Below, in pieces: positions 50,837 to 57,770 of a stretch of DNA of 57,770 bases. The notes under the pieces are model-generated. The model made no database searches. It saw only the letters and a program-made list of their open reading frames with translations, and was not told the DNA's origin. Position 1 is the stretch's first letter; every line of letters starts with the position of its first letter. The position numbers and the translations under genes are program-made. This stretch comes from Verrucomicrobiota bacterium (GTDB lineage Bacteria; Verrucomicrobiota; Verrucomicrobiia; Limisphaerales; JAEYXS01), in contig JAEYXS010000122.1 of the NCBI GenBank assembly GCA_023431185.1, forward strand, positions 1 through 57,770. The letters run 5' to 3'.

Positions 50837-52012
50837 TTACTTGTTCAGGCCTTTGACGAATTTCTCCAGGCGGTCCAAGCCCTTCTCGATGTTGGCGAGG
50901 CTGGTGGCGTAGCTGATGCGGAGGTAGTCATCCGCACCGAAGGCGATGCCGGGGACGGCGGCGACCTTTTCCTGTTCGAGCAGGCGGGCGCAGAAGTCAG
51001 CGGACTTGAGGCCGACTTGCGAGATGTTCGGGAAGAGGTAGAACGCACCTTTGGAGTTCACGCAGCTAATGCCGGGGATGCTGTTGAGTTTCTGCCAGGC
51101 GTAGGTGCGGCGTTTCGCGTATTCCGCGAGCCACTTGGGCAGGTGATCTTGCGGTCCGGTCAACGCGGCCACGCCACCTTTTTGGGCGAAGGAGGTCGGG
51201 TTGCTGGTGCTGTGGCTCTGGATGGCGTCGATGGCCTTGGCGATCGGTTCCGGAGCGGCGAGGAAGCCCAAGCGCCAACCGGTCATGGACCAAGCCTTGG
51301 CGAAGCCGTGCACGATGATGGTGTGGGCCTTGTGCGCGGGTGAGAAGCTGGCGACGGACTTGTGCACGGCTCCATCGTAGAGAAGGTGTTCGTAGATCTC
51401 ATCGCTCATGATGAGGACGCCTTTTTCCACGCAGATGTCACCGAGAGCCTTCACTTCTTCCGGCGTGTAAACGCTGCCAGTCGGATTGCTCGGAGTGGTC
51501 AAAATGAAGAGGCGGGTGCGCGGGGTGATGGCGGCGCGGAGTTGTTCCGGGGTGACCTTGAACTCGGTCTTGTCGGACGTGTTGATGATGACCGGGGTCG
51601 CGCCGGCGAGCTTGGCCATCTCGGGATAGCTGAGCCAATAGGGGGCGGGGATGATGACTTCATCACCTTCTTCGCATGTGGCCAAAACGACGTTGTAACA
51701 GGAATGCTTGCCGCCGCAGCTCACGATGACTTGGGAGGGCTTGTAGGTGAGGCCGTTCTCGCGCTGGAACTTGTCGGCGATGGCCTGGCGGAGTTCGGGG
51801 ATGCCGCTGCTGGGGGTGTATTTGGTGAATCCATCAGCGAGCGCCTTCGCGCAGGCGTCCTTGATGTGTTGCGGGGTGTCAAAGTCGGGTTCACCAGCGC
51901 CGAAACCGACGACGTCTTCTCCGGCGGCCTTCATGGCCTTAGCCTTGGAATCAATGGCCAAGGTCAGAGATGGCGACAACGACGCGGCACGCTTCGAGAT
52001 ATGATAGTTCAT
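50837..52012 (-). CDS. Pyridoxal-phosphate aminotransferase, aspartate aminotransferase type
   Basis: The 391-residue class I aminotransferase begins MNYHISKRAASLSPSLTLAI, with DVVGFGAGEPDFDTPQHIKD, GFTKYTPSSGIPELRQAIAD, VIVSCGGKHSCYNV, TTPSNPTGSVYTPEEV, the PLP Lys in HGFAKAWSMTGWRLGF, and RISYATSLANIEKGLDRLEK. It probably transfers the amino group between aspartate and 2-oxoglutarate; prephenate or other acceptors are possible in this subgroup. The frame is open much further upstream (to 52237), but without family similarity. Confidence 0.92.
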   Translation of the reverse strand: MNYHISKRAASLSPSLTLAIDSKAKAMKAAGEDVVGFGAGEPDFDTPQHIKDACAKALADGFTKYTPSSGIPELRQAIADKFQRENGLTYKPSQVIVSCGGKHSCYNVVLATCEEGDEVIIPAPYWLSYPEMAKLAGATPVIINTSDKTEFKVTPEQLRAAITPRTRLFILTTPSNPTGSVYTPEEVKALGDICVEKGVLIMSDEIYEHLLYDGAVHKSVASFSPAHKAHTIIVHGFAKAWSMTGWRLGFLAAPEPIAKAIDAIQSHSTSNPTSFAQKGGVAALTGPQDHLPKWLAEYAKRRTYAWQKLNSIPGISCVNSKGAFYLFPNISQVGLKSADFCARLLEQEKVAAVPGIAFGADDYLRISYATSLANIEKGLDRLEKFVKGLNK

Positions 52013-52152
52013 AACAAAATCGAGTCGGGAAGGATTAGCAACTGGCGGTTCGCGGGCAAGAACGAATTGCCAGTTGCACTGGCGGGCTAATTTTTGGGAG
52101 CAGAAAATTCCAAGCCCAATGCTCCAAGGAAAAGAGAAAACAATGCGGGGCT

Positions 52153-53166
52153 TTAATAAATGAGCAAATCGATGAGCTTCTGCCCGGTGGCGGTCAGTTC
52201 CCACTGGTTGCCCTTTTTGGTGACGAGCTTGCGGCAAGGGTGCTTGGCCTGTTCGGCGGCGTTCACGCTGAGGAGCTGGATGCGAGCCTTGCCGGGAATC
52301 TCAATCGCGGAGCGGGGGATGAGCTGGAAGGGGAGGCCGTTGTAGTTCAGGGCGATCTCGTAGCCGGCGATGCCGTTCTTCTCCGCGATGGGATTGCGGC
52401 GGACGAGGCGGATGTAGCGGTTCAGCCAAGGGAAGCTGGTGTCACGCACCATGATGCGGCAGAGCTCGGTCTGGTTGCGCACATAGTTCAGGAAGCTGTA
52501 ACGGGAACCGTCGCGTTGCTGGCCCTGGAAGACTTCCAAGGGGTCGATGGCGATGAGGTTCTGGCCGTTCCAGGTTCCGTGGTCGTTGCGCTGGCCGGGC
52601 AGGTAGGTCTTGTGCCATTGGGAGAAGCGGTCGTTGACGAGGAAATTGAGCTCGAAATGGAGGTGGGCGCGCTCCTTCGCGATGGTCTGACGGGTGTTGG
52701 CGGTGCGACCAAGGATGCCGAGAGTTTCACGGGCTTTCACCGGCGAGCCGATCTTTAGGTCGCTGCGTATGGAGCTGAGGTGTGCGTAGAGGGAGAAAAC
52801 TTCGAGGCCCTCGATGTTATGTTTGAGAATGAGGTAGTTGCCGTAGTTGGAGAGGGCGACCTTGCGGTTCAGATAGGCGACGGTGCCTTCAGCGGCGGCC
52901 CAGACCTGGTCGGTGGGTTCGCCGGACTTGTCGCGGCTGACGGGCAGGATGTCGATGCCTTCGTGCATCTGCCAGCCTTCGGACCGGACGCAACCGAAAG
53001 TGCCGCTGCGCCAATCACGACCGGGCGTGGGGGCGAAGTATTTGGTGGCGCCTTCGGGATCGTAGAGGGTGCGGTTCGGGGTCGGGAGAATGAAGGGCTG
53101 CGCGAGGAGTTGCGGGGCCAGAAGGGTGATCAGGAGGAAGAAGGTGGTTTTTACGGCAAACGGCAT
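52153..53166 (-). CDS. M23-family (LytM-like) metallopeptidase
   Basis: The 337-residue protein has a signal peptide (TTFFLLITLLAPQLLAQ). The M23 fold shows the zinc ligands in MHEGIDILP and HLHFELN, the barrel VWAAAEGTVAYLNRK and YGNYLILKH, and SLYAHLSSI. A C-terminal extension of about 150 residues (from NDRFSQWHKTYLPGQ) is not part of the peptidase core. It probably cuts peptidoglycan cross-links or an envelope protein. Confidence 0.88.
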   Translation of the reverse strand: MPFAVKTTFFLLITLLAPQLLAQPFILPTPNRTLYDPEGATKYFAPTPGRDWRSGTFGCVRSEGWQMHEGIDILPVSRDKSGEPTDQVWAAAEGTVAYLNRKVALSNYGNYLILKHNIEGLEVFSLYAHLSSIRSDLKIGSPVKARETLGILGRTANTRQTIAKERAHLHFELNFLVNDRFSQWHKTYLPGQRNDHGTWNGQNLIAIDPLEVFQGQQRDGSRYSFLNYVRNQTELCRIMVRDTSFPWLNRYIRLVRRNPIAEKNGIAGYEIALNYNGLPFQLIPRSAIEIPGKARIQLLSVNAAEQAKHPCRKLVTKKGNQWELTATGQKLIDLLIY

Positions 53167-53220
53167 GGTGCTGGGCTAAGGATGATGATGGAAATTGCTC
53201 CGGGTGTGTTGATGACGGGC

Positions 53221-53793
53221 TTACTTGTCGTCGTGGTCCTTGAGGAGGGCTTTTTTCTTCACATCGGCGATGACGTTGTTCAGGCCGAGCACGATGCGTT
53301 CGGCCTCTTCCCGGGTGGCATCAGGGGTGAAGCGCAGGACGCCATCATTGATGGGTTGGTTGACGTAAGGGGCGGCGAGCCAGCGCAGTTTGTCAGCGGT
53401 ATCTCCGAAGAGGGCGGCGATGACGATTTGGCGGCCTTTGTAGGCAGAGGTCTGGTTCTGTAGCAGCCAGGTGCCTTGCCGGTTGAACTCAAGCTTGATG
53501 GCAAAACCGCCAATGTCTTCCACCACAGAGGCTTTGGTGAGATTGCCCTCATCCAGGAAGTGTTCCTTGTGCACATTGATCTGGATGGGATTCGCGCGGT
53601 AGATGCTGACGGGGGCGGTGCGTTCGGAGCCATCAGGCTCCTCTTGGAGGTGGATGCGCAGGAAGCTCTTTTCCTTGCCTTTCTTGTCCAGCACCACTTT
53701 TTGCTTCTTGGGCGGTTTATCGACATTGTCCGAGGCACAGGCGGTCAACAGGACCGCCAAGGCCAGCGTCAAATAGATATTGATACGTTTCAT
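53221..53793 (-). CDS. Lipoprotein with SecD-P1-head-like domain
   Basis: The 190-residue lipoprotein has the lipobox LLTAC after a signal peptide (KRINIYLTLALAVLLTAC). The C-terminal half reads like the SecD P1 head: IKLEFNRQGTWLLQNQT, KGRQIVIAALFG, APYVNQPINDG and TREEAERIVLGLNN. The matching SecDF segments in this window are IHLSFDSEGASKFGKIT, GHQLAIVLDG, APNINEPILGG and DLKEAYRLANALEN. It may be a stand-alone periplasmic chaperone-like module. The ATG at 53793 (MKRINIY) is preferred to 53805. Confidence 0.75.
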   Translation of the reverse strand: MKRINIYLTLALAVLLTACASDNVDKPPKKQKVVLDKKGKEKSFLRIHLQEEPDGSERTAPVSIYRANPIQINVHKEHFLDEGNLTKASVVEDIGGFAIKLEFNRQGTWLLQNQTSAYKGRQIVIAALFGDTADKLRWLAAPYVNQPINDGVLRFTPDATREEAERIVLGLNNVIADVKKKALLKDHDDK

Positions 53794-53842
53794 GCAAGTA
53801 AGCATAGTCTCGCCCTACAAATTCAGAACACGAATTAAAGTT

Positions 53843-53947
53843 ATGGGCAAACAGTATAACAAGACGATTAAACGGAAAAGAAGAGTTGCTTACGTGAAAC
53901 GCCGCGCTGACGCCGTGAAGGCAAAGTTCGGCAGCAAGAAGGCCTAA
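53843..53947 (+). CDS. 34-residue highly basic protein (PVC-signature-like)
   Basis: An ATG at 53843 opens MGKQYNKTIKRKRRVAYVKR then RADAVKAKFGSKKA and stops at 53947. Over a third of residues are Lys or Arg. It resembles the short basic proteins beginning MGKQYNK found across the Planctomycetes-Verrucomicrobia-Chlamydiae group, which I believe include the so-called PVC signature protein; the link is from memory and unverified. Such charge suggests nucleic-acid or ribosome binding. A strong terminator immediately follows, supporting a real single-gene transcript. Confidence 0.7.
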   Translation: MGKQYNKTIKRKRRVAYVKRRADAVKAKFGSKKA

Positions 53948-53965
53948 ACCAGCTTTTTCCAGTCT

Positions 53966-54002
53966 CAGCCACCACAAGCGATTGTGGTGGCTGTTTTGTT
54001 TC
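53966..54002 (+). terminator. Rho-independent terminator after the basic small protein
   Basis: A twelve-base-pair stem CAGCCACCACAA / TTGTGGTGGCTG (53966-53977 with 53982-53993) has a four-base loop and is followed by TTTTGTTTC. Confidence 0.85.
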
Positions 54003-54086
54003 TACCCTCCCGGTGGTTGTGAATAATTCTTAACCTGGCGGACACCTGTTCGTAACACGGGGGTGCGAGCGTGCGGATGACGGCTT

Positions 54087-56087
54087 ATGAAAAAGGTCAT
54101 CATCCTCACCGCCGGTTTCGGCGAGGGCCACAACGCGGCGGCCCGAAATATCCGCGACGCACTCGAGCACATCTCCGATGACGTGAAGGTGGAGGTGCTC
54201 GATCTGTTCGAGACCAGCTACGGCTCGATCAACGAGTTGGTGAAGAAGGCCTACCTCGGGCTGGTGCAGTATGCACCGGGGGTCTGGGGCGGCATCTACA
54301 ACATGCTGGATAACTCGGCGTTGCTGAACCGCAACCTCGGCGGCTTCGGCCGGTTGCGCGATGCGCTGGGGGATATCCTGCACGAGACGCAGCCGGATTG
54401 CGTGGTGTCCACTTATCCCGTTTATTCCCACGTCATCCAGGAACTGTTCAAGGACCACTCGCAGAGGAATTTCCGTTTCATCACCGTGGTGACGGATTCC
54501 ATCTCGGTGAACGCCGCGTGGTTCCGTGCACCGAGCGACCTCTTCTTTGTGCCGAACGAGCAGACGGCGGAGGTGATGATCGCCGGAGGTGTGCCTGCCG
54601 AGCAGATCAAGTCCATGGGATTTCCGGTGAGCTACCTTTTCGCCGAGCCGATGAAAGACGTGCTGGACTGGCCCGAGGCGGCGAAGCTGCGGCGCATCCT
54701 GTATCTCATCAATACGGGCAAGAAGAAATCCGGCAAGGCGCTCGACCGCTTGCTCGAGCTGCCGGATGTGCATCTGACGGTGACGGCAGGGCGCGATGCG
54801 GAATTGAAAGAGAAATTGCTGGAGCGCACGGCCGAGCATAAGGATCGCGTGGAGATCCTCGGCTGGACGAACAACATGCCCGCGCTCATGCGGCAGAGCC
54901 ACCTCATCATCGGCAAGGCCGGTGGTGCGACGGTGCAGGAGGCCATCGCGGCCAAGACGCCCATGATCATCAACCAGGTGATCCCCGGGCAGGAAGAGGG
55001 CAACGCGCGGTTGATCGAGGAAGCCGGTTTCGGTGCCGTGGCGGAGAAAAACAAGGAAGTTGTGGAACTGGTGGAGGACGCCTTCGCGGATGGCTCTAGG
55101 CTCTGGCACAAGTGGAAGAAGAACCTCGAGGCCAAGAGCAAGCCGGATGCGTCACTCAGAATCGCAGAAGCGATCTTGGGCGAGTGCGACCGGCAGGATG
55201 ATCCGACGAAGAAGATCAGGTTGTTCGAGAAACCGGCCGAGCGCGTGATGGAGCGGGGCGTGGTGGGCGCACCGGGAATCGTGACCAATCAGCAGAAAAT
55301 GCTTCTGTGCGACTTCCACATGCACAGCAATTACTCGGACGGCAAGCTGTCCGTGCCTGACCTTGTGGATTTCTATGGCAAGCTGGGCTTCGACTGCATC
55401 TGCATCACGGACCACTTGGCCGACCCGCGCCGGCTCATCGGCAAGCTGGTGAAGCTGAGCAATCTCACCTTGGGGCACAACCAGGTGGAGGAATATTTCA
55501 CCATAATCGAGCGCGAGCGCAAACGCGCCTGGCGCAAGTACGGGATGATCGTGATGACGGGCATCGAGTTCAACAAGGACGGCTACACCGCGAAATCCTC
55601 GGCGCATCTGCTGGGCATCGACCTGAAAGCCCCGATCGATCCCGCATTGGATTTGCCGGAAACCATCGCGCACATCCACGGGCAGGGCGGATTGGCCATC
55701 GCTTCACATCCGCACTTGATGAAGAGCGAGTGGGGCAAGAACACCTTGCACCTGTGGGAGAACATGGACACCTACGCGCCGCTCATCGATGCGTGGGAGA
55801 TCGCGAACCGGAACGAGATCTTCAATCCGGTGGGCACGCGCCAATTACCGTTCGTAGCGAACAGTGATTTTCACAAGCCCAAGCACATCTACTCGTGGAA
55901 GACGTTGCTGAACTGCGAGAAGGACGCGGAGGCGATCAAGGCCTGCGTGAAGAAGAACGAGCACGTGGCCATCACGCTCTACCGTGATTTTCCGCAGGTG
56001 AAGAAGCAAATGCCACGGGTGGAAGTGATGCCCGAGAACTTGGTGCATCTGGATGAAGACATACGGCTGCGTGCGGCGCGGGCGTGA
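54087..56087 (+). CDS. MGDG-synthase-like glycosyltransferase - PHP domain fusion
   Basis: The 666-residue protein has two parts. Residues 1-365 form a GT28/MGDG-synthase-like glycosyltransferase: KKVIILTAGFGEGHNAAARN, CVVSTYPVYSHVIQEL and the donor-binding IIGKAGGATVQEAIAAKTPM. Residues about 405-640 form a PHP phosphoesterase domain: CDFHMHSNYSDG (411-419), CICITDHLADP, IASHPHLMKSEW and VANSDFHKPKH. Metal-binding His and Asp residues are present in all. A glycolipid synthase tied to a hydrolase is plausible; substrates are unknown. It starts 85 bases past the preceding terminator. Confidence 0.88.
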   Translation: MKKVIILTAGFGEGHNAAARNIRDALEHISDDVKVEVLDLFETSYGSINELVKKAYLGLVQYAPGVWGGIYNMLDNSALLNRNLGGFGRLRDALGDILHETQPDCVVSTYPVYSHVIQELFKDHSQRNFRFITVVTDSISVNAAWFRAPSDLFFVPNEQTAEVMIAGGVPAEQIKSMGFPVSYLFAEPMKDVLDWPEAAKLRRILYLINTGKKKSGKALDRLLELPDVHLTVTAGRDAELKEKLLERTAEHKDRVEILGWTNNMPALMRQSHLIIGKAGGATVQEAIAAKTPMIINQVIPGQEEGNARLIEEAGFGAVAEKNKEVVELVEDAFADGSRLWHKWKKNLEAKSKPDASLRIAEAILGECDRQDDPTKKIRLFEKPAERVMERGVVGAPGIVTNQQKMLLCDFHMHSNYSDGKLSVPDLVDFYGKLGFDCICITDHLADPRRLIGKLVKLSNLTLGHNQVEEYFTIIERERKRAWRKYGMIVMTGIEFNKDGYTAKSSAHLLGIDLKAPIDPALDLPETIAHIHGQGGLAIASHPHLMKSEWGKNTLHLWENMDTYAPLIDAWEIANRNEIFNPVGTRQLPFVANSDFHKPKHIYSWKTLLNCEKDAEAIKACVKKNEHVAITLYRDFPQVKKQMPRVEVMPENLVHLDEDIRLRAARA

Positions 56088-56105
56088 AGTTAGAGCGAAC
56101 TCTGC

Positions 56106-57533
56106 TTATTTAGCCGTCGCCAGTTCCTGCATCATCTCCAGCAGGTTTTTCACGAGGATCACGGACGCATCCTCCTGCACGATGTTCGTGCCCAGCCACG
56201 TTTCGTAGCCACCCAGTTTATGATGCTCCGGTGTGGGCAGATAACCATGGCGGCCATTCGCCAGGCCGATGACCATGGTCTGGGCGAAGGGACTTTTCTT
56301 CTTCAGCTCCAAGCCGATCTCCACAAAGGTCTCGAAGGGGATGCCGCACACCACGACATCGCCGATGCGGATGGCCTGGATCTTTACCGTCAAGCTGCCG
56401 GGACGTTCCGCCGAGGATAGCGTGCTGCGGGCGTAGTTCTGGGCGAGGCGGGGCAGTTTCTCGATGGCGGCGGGGTCCTTGATGGCCACCACGCGTTTGG
56501 CCTCGGCGACCTGTTCTTCCGTGGGCTTGCGATAGTTCAGGGTGACTTCGCGTTCCACCATGCCGAGGCGGATATCCGTTTCGTGCTTGGCGATCTTGCG
56601 GTGGGCCAGCCAGGCGGTGTCAGCGGCTTTGCCAGCGACGATGCGGATCTGCTCGAAGGGTTCACGCGGCGGACGGGTGACGAGGAAGGGGATGTTGTTG
56701 ATGTCCCCGGAAGCACCGTTGGACATCATGGCCACGAAGTTTTCATCGCCACGCAAGCGCGAGGGCATGAGGCGGGCGAACTCACCGAAGTAATCGGCCG
56801 AGACCTGGGCTCCGGGCATGCCGCCCACGTAATGGAGGGCGTAGTTCGCAAAAAGGGCGATGGGTTTGCGTTTCGTGTCTTGCAGGGAGAGCACCATGAT
56901 GTCGGGGTCGGTCGGGCCGGCGGGGCGTTCCAGCACATCCGGGCTGGTGCCGGGGTTCATCTTCACCTGGTCGAGTTTGCCGTAGGGGTTCAGGGGCATC
57001 TTACCGAGCTTGAGATACCAGCGGCGGTTGAAGACTTCATCGGGCAGAGAATGCGAGGCGGCACCGAAGGCGGCGGGCTTCAAAGCGGCATGGGCCCTGA
57101 TGATGGAATCCGCGAGGCCCGCGACGAGCAGTTTGCGATAGGCGGCAGCGGGTGAGTTGCCTTCCTTGGTGCCCGAGGAGGGCGCGCTGTGCGTGTGCGT
57201 GGAGGAGACGAGCATGCGGTTCACGGGAATGCCGGTCTTTTGTGAGGCGATGCCCTTGGCTTCCTCGATGGTTTCAGGAGCGGTGCCCAGATTATCTACT
57301 ACCACCATGGCGACGGTGATTTTGCCATCATCCAAGACGAGGGCGCGGGAATGCAACGGATCATGGGCATTCGTGGCCATGTTCGCGCTGAAGCCGCCGG
57401 GCATGTTCAGCGGAAATTCCTTGGGGGTGATGTCTACGGCGGCGGCTCCGGCACGGAAGGCGGCTGCGCGGGCGGGCAAAGCGGAACTGAGGAGGGTGAG
57501 GGCAAGTAGGAGGATGAGACGTATGAAAGTCAT
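56106..57533 (-). CDS. Neutral/alkaline ceramidase-like secreted protein
   Basis: The 475-residue protein has a signal peptide (RLILLLALTLLSSALPARAAA). The N-terminal domain of neutral/alkaline ceramidases follows: AGAAAVDITPKEFPLNMPGG, RALVLDDGKITVAMVVVDNL, the metal-binding MLVSSTHTHSAPSS, and NGASGDINNIPF. In PVC genomes this family is often large and not shown to cut ceramide, so an unknown hydrolase of secreted substrates is a fair reading. It converges with the glycosyltransferase-PHP gene. Confidence 0.85.
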   Translation of the reverse strand: MTFIRLILLLALTLLSSALPARAAAFRAGAAAVDITPKEFPLNMPGGFSANMATNAHDPLHSRALVLDDGKITVAMVVVDNLGTAPETIEEAKGIASQKTGIPVNRMLVSSTHTHSAPSSGTKEGNSPAAAYRKLLVAGLADSIIRAHAALKPAAFGAASHSLPDEVFNRRWYLKLGKMPLNPYGKLDQVKMNPGTSPDVLERPAGPTDPDIMVLSLQDTKRKPIALFANYALHYVGGMPGAQVSADYFGEFARLMPSRLRGDENFVAMMSNGASGDINNIPFLVTRPPREPFEQIRIVAGKAADTAWLAHRKIAKHETDIRLGMVEREVTLNYRKPTEEQVAEAKRVVAIKDPAAIEKLPRLAQNYARSTLSSAERPGSLTVKIQAIRIGDVVVCGIPFETFVEIGLELKKKSPFAQTMVIGLANGRHGYLPTPEHHKLGGYETWLGTNIVQEDASVILVKNLLEMMQELATAK

Positions 57534-57651
57534 AACGTAAGTTGTCGGGAACTCATTTAGGAATACCGCGGGGAGGGGATTGGTTCAAGTGATTGTGTGG
57601 TGGTTTGGGTGGAGTGTTGATGGCCGTTGAGCTTGACACAACCAGCGTAGT

Positions 57652-57702
57652 CAGGACATGGGTAACACAAGTGGTTCAAGACATAGGTAACACTTGTTGG
57701 TT
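57652..57702 (+). repeat. Tandem ACAT-GGTAACAC direct repeats
   Basis: Two units of about 25 bases: CAGGACATGGGTAACACAAG.. (57652-57676) and CAAGACATAGGTAACACTTG.. (57677-57702), with a third partial unit GGTTACACTTCGTT. They resemble ends of insertion sequences but no transposase is in the window. Confidence 0.5.
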
Positions 57703-57732
57703 TAGAGGTTACACTTCGTTTTCACTTTGACC

Positions 57733-57768
57733 AGCTTCCAGCGGGCGGATATCCGCCCGCTGGAAGCT
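57733..57768. repeat. Perfect 36-bp palindrome at the window edge
   Basis: AGCTTCCAGCGGGCGGAT (57733-57750) is followed directly by its exact reverse complement (57751-57768), with no loop. The window ends two bases later. Confidence 0.85.
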
Positions 57769-57770
57769 CA

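Overview
The window looks like a chromosomal segment of a Verrucomicrobiota bacterium, most likely of the Pedosphaera/Limisphaera lineage. This is inferred from content, not from a marker tree. The signs are a planctomycete/verrucomicrobial DUF1592 plus DUF1552 gene pair, a ThuA-domain protein next to a DUF6797-like secreted protein, a 34-residue basic protein starting MGKQYNK, fused SecDF, moderately GC-rich coding DNA, weak or absent Shine-Dalgarno sequences, and many short interspersed repeats between genes. No rRNA, tRNA, CRISPR array or complete transposase gene was seen.

Layout. 1-2.6 kb: a repeat-bearing leader and a secreted FAD oxidoreductase. 2.7-11.3 kb: a compact five-gene cluster (TolC-like outer-membrane channel, HlyD-like adaptor, GAF+HlyD membrane protein, PqqD-like+M50+HlyD-like membrane protein, shortened SecA-like ATPase), followed by a secreted repeat protein. 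This is the most interesting region. It reads as a tripartite export machine driven by a SecA-like motor, with no ABC or RND pump. 13.1-16.1 kb: a three-gene minus-strand operon (polytopic membrane protein, secreted/membrane-anchored protein, small Cys-rich protein). 16.5-21.7 kb: MsrP-like molybdoenzyme, NAD(P)HX repair enzyme, a membrane protein, adenylate kinase and fmt. 21.8-25.3 kb: DUF6797-like and ThuA proteins and a DUF4404 protein. 25.4-30.6 kb: MFS transporter overlapping a HAD-Nudix fusion, folB, an STN-like/subtilisin fusion and an FAH-family enzyme.

30.7-44.1 kb is mostly housekeeping: proS, tgt, yajC, secDF, TerC, an ExoD-like protein, recJ, ispD, a C-terminal processing protease and tsaD. 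The order tgt-yajC-secDF is a widely conserved synteny. 44.2-48.1 kb holds the DUF1592 and DUF1552 pair. 48.3-50.6 kb holds a small membrane protein with an L7/L12-like tail, a YcaC-like isochorismatase-family hydrolase and a divergent LysR regulator. 50.8-53.8 kb is a minus-strand run: aspartate-type aminotransferase, M23 peptidase and a lipoprotein whose fold signature matches the SecD P1 head. 53.8-57.5 kb holds the tiny basic protein, a glycosyltransferase-PHP fusion and a neutral-ceramidase-like secreted protein. The right edge carries tandem GGTAACAC repeats and a perfect 36-bp palindrome.

Themes. Export and cell-envelope functions dominate: a dedicated SecA-like/TolC cluster, general Sec accessory genes, a SecD-like lipoprotein and many signal-peptide proteins. 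Repeats in gaps belong to several distinct families and in places appear to have supplied apparent start codons. Where two starts were possible I chose the one that excludes repeat-derived sequence and keeps the signal peptide or first conserved motif.
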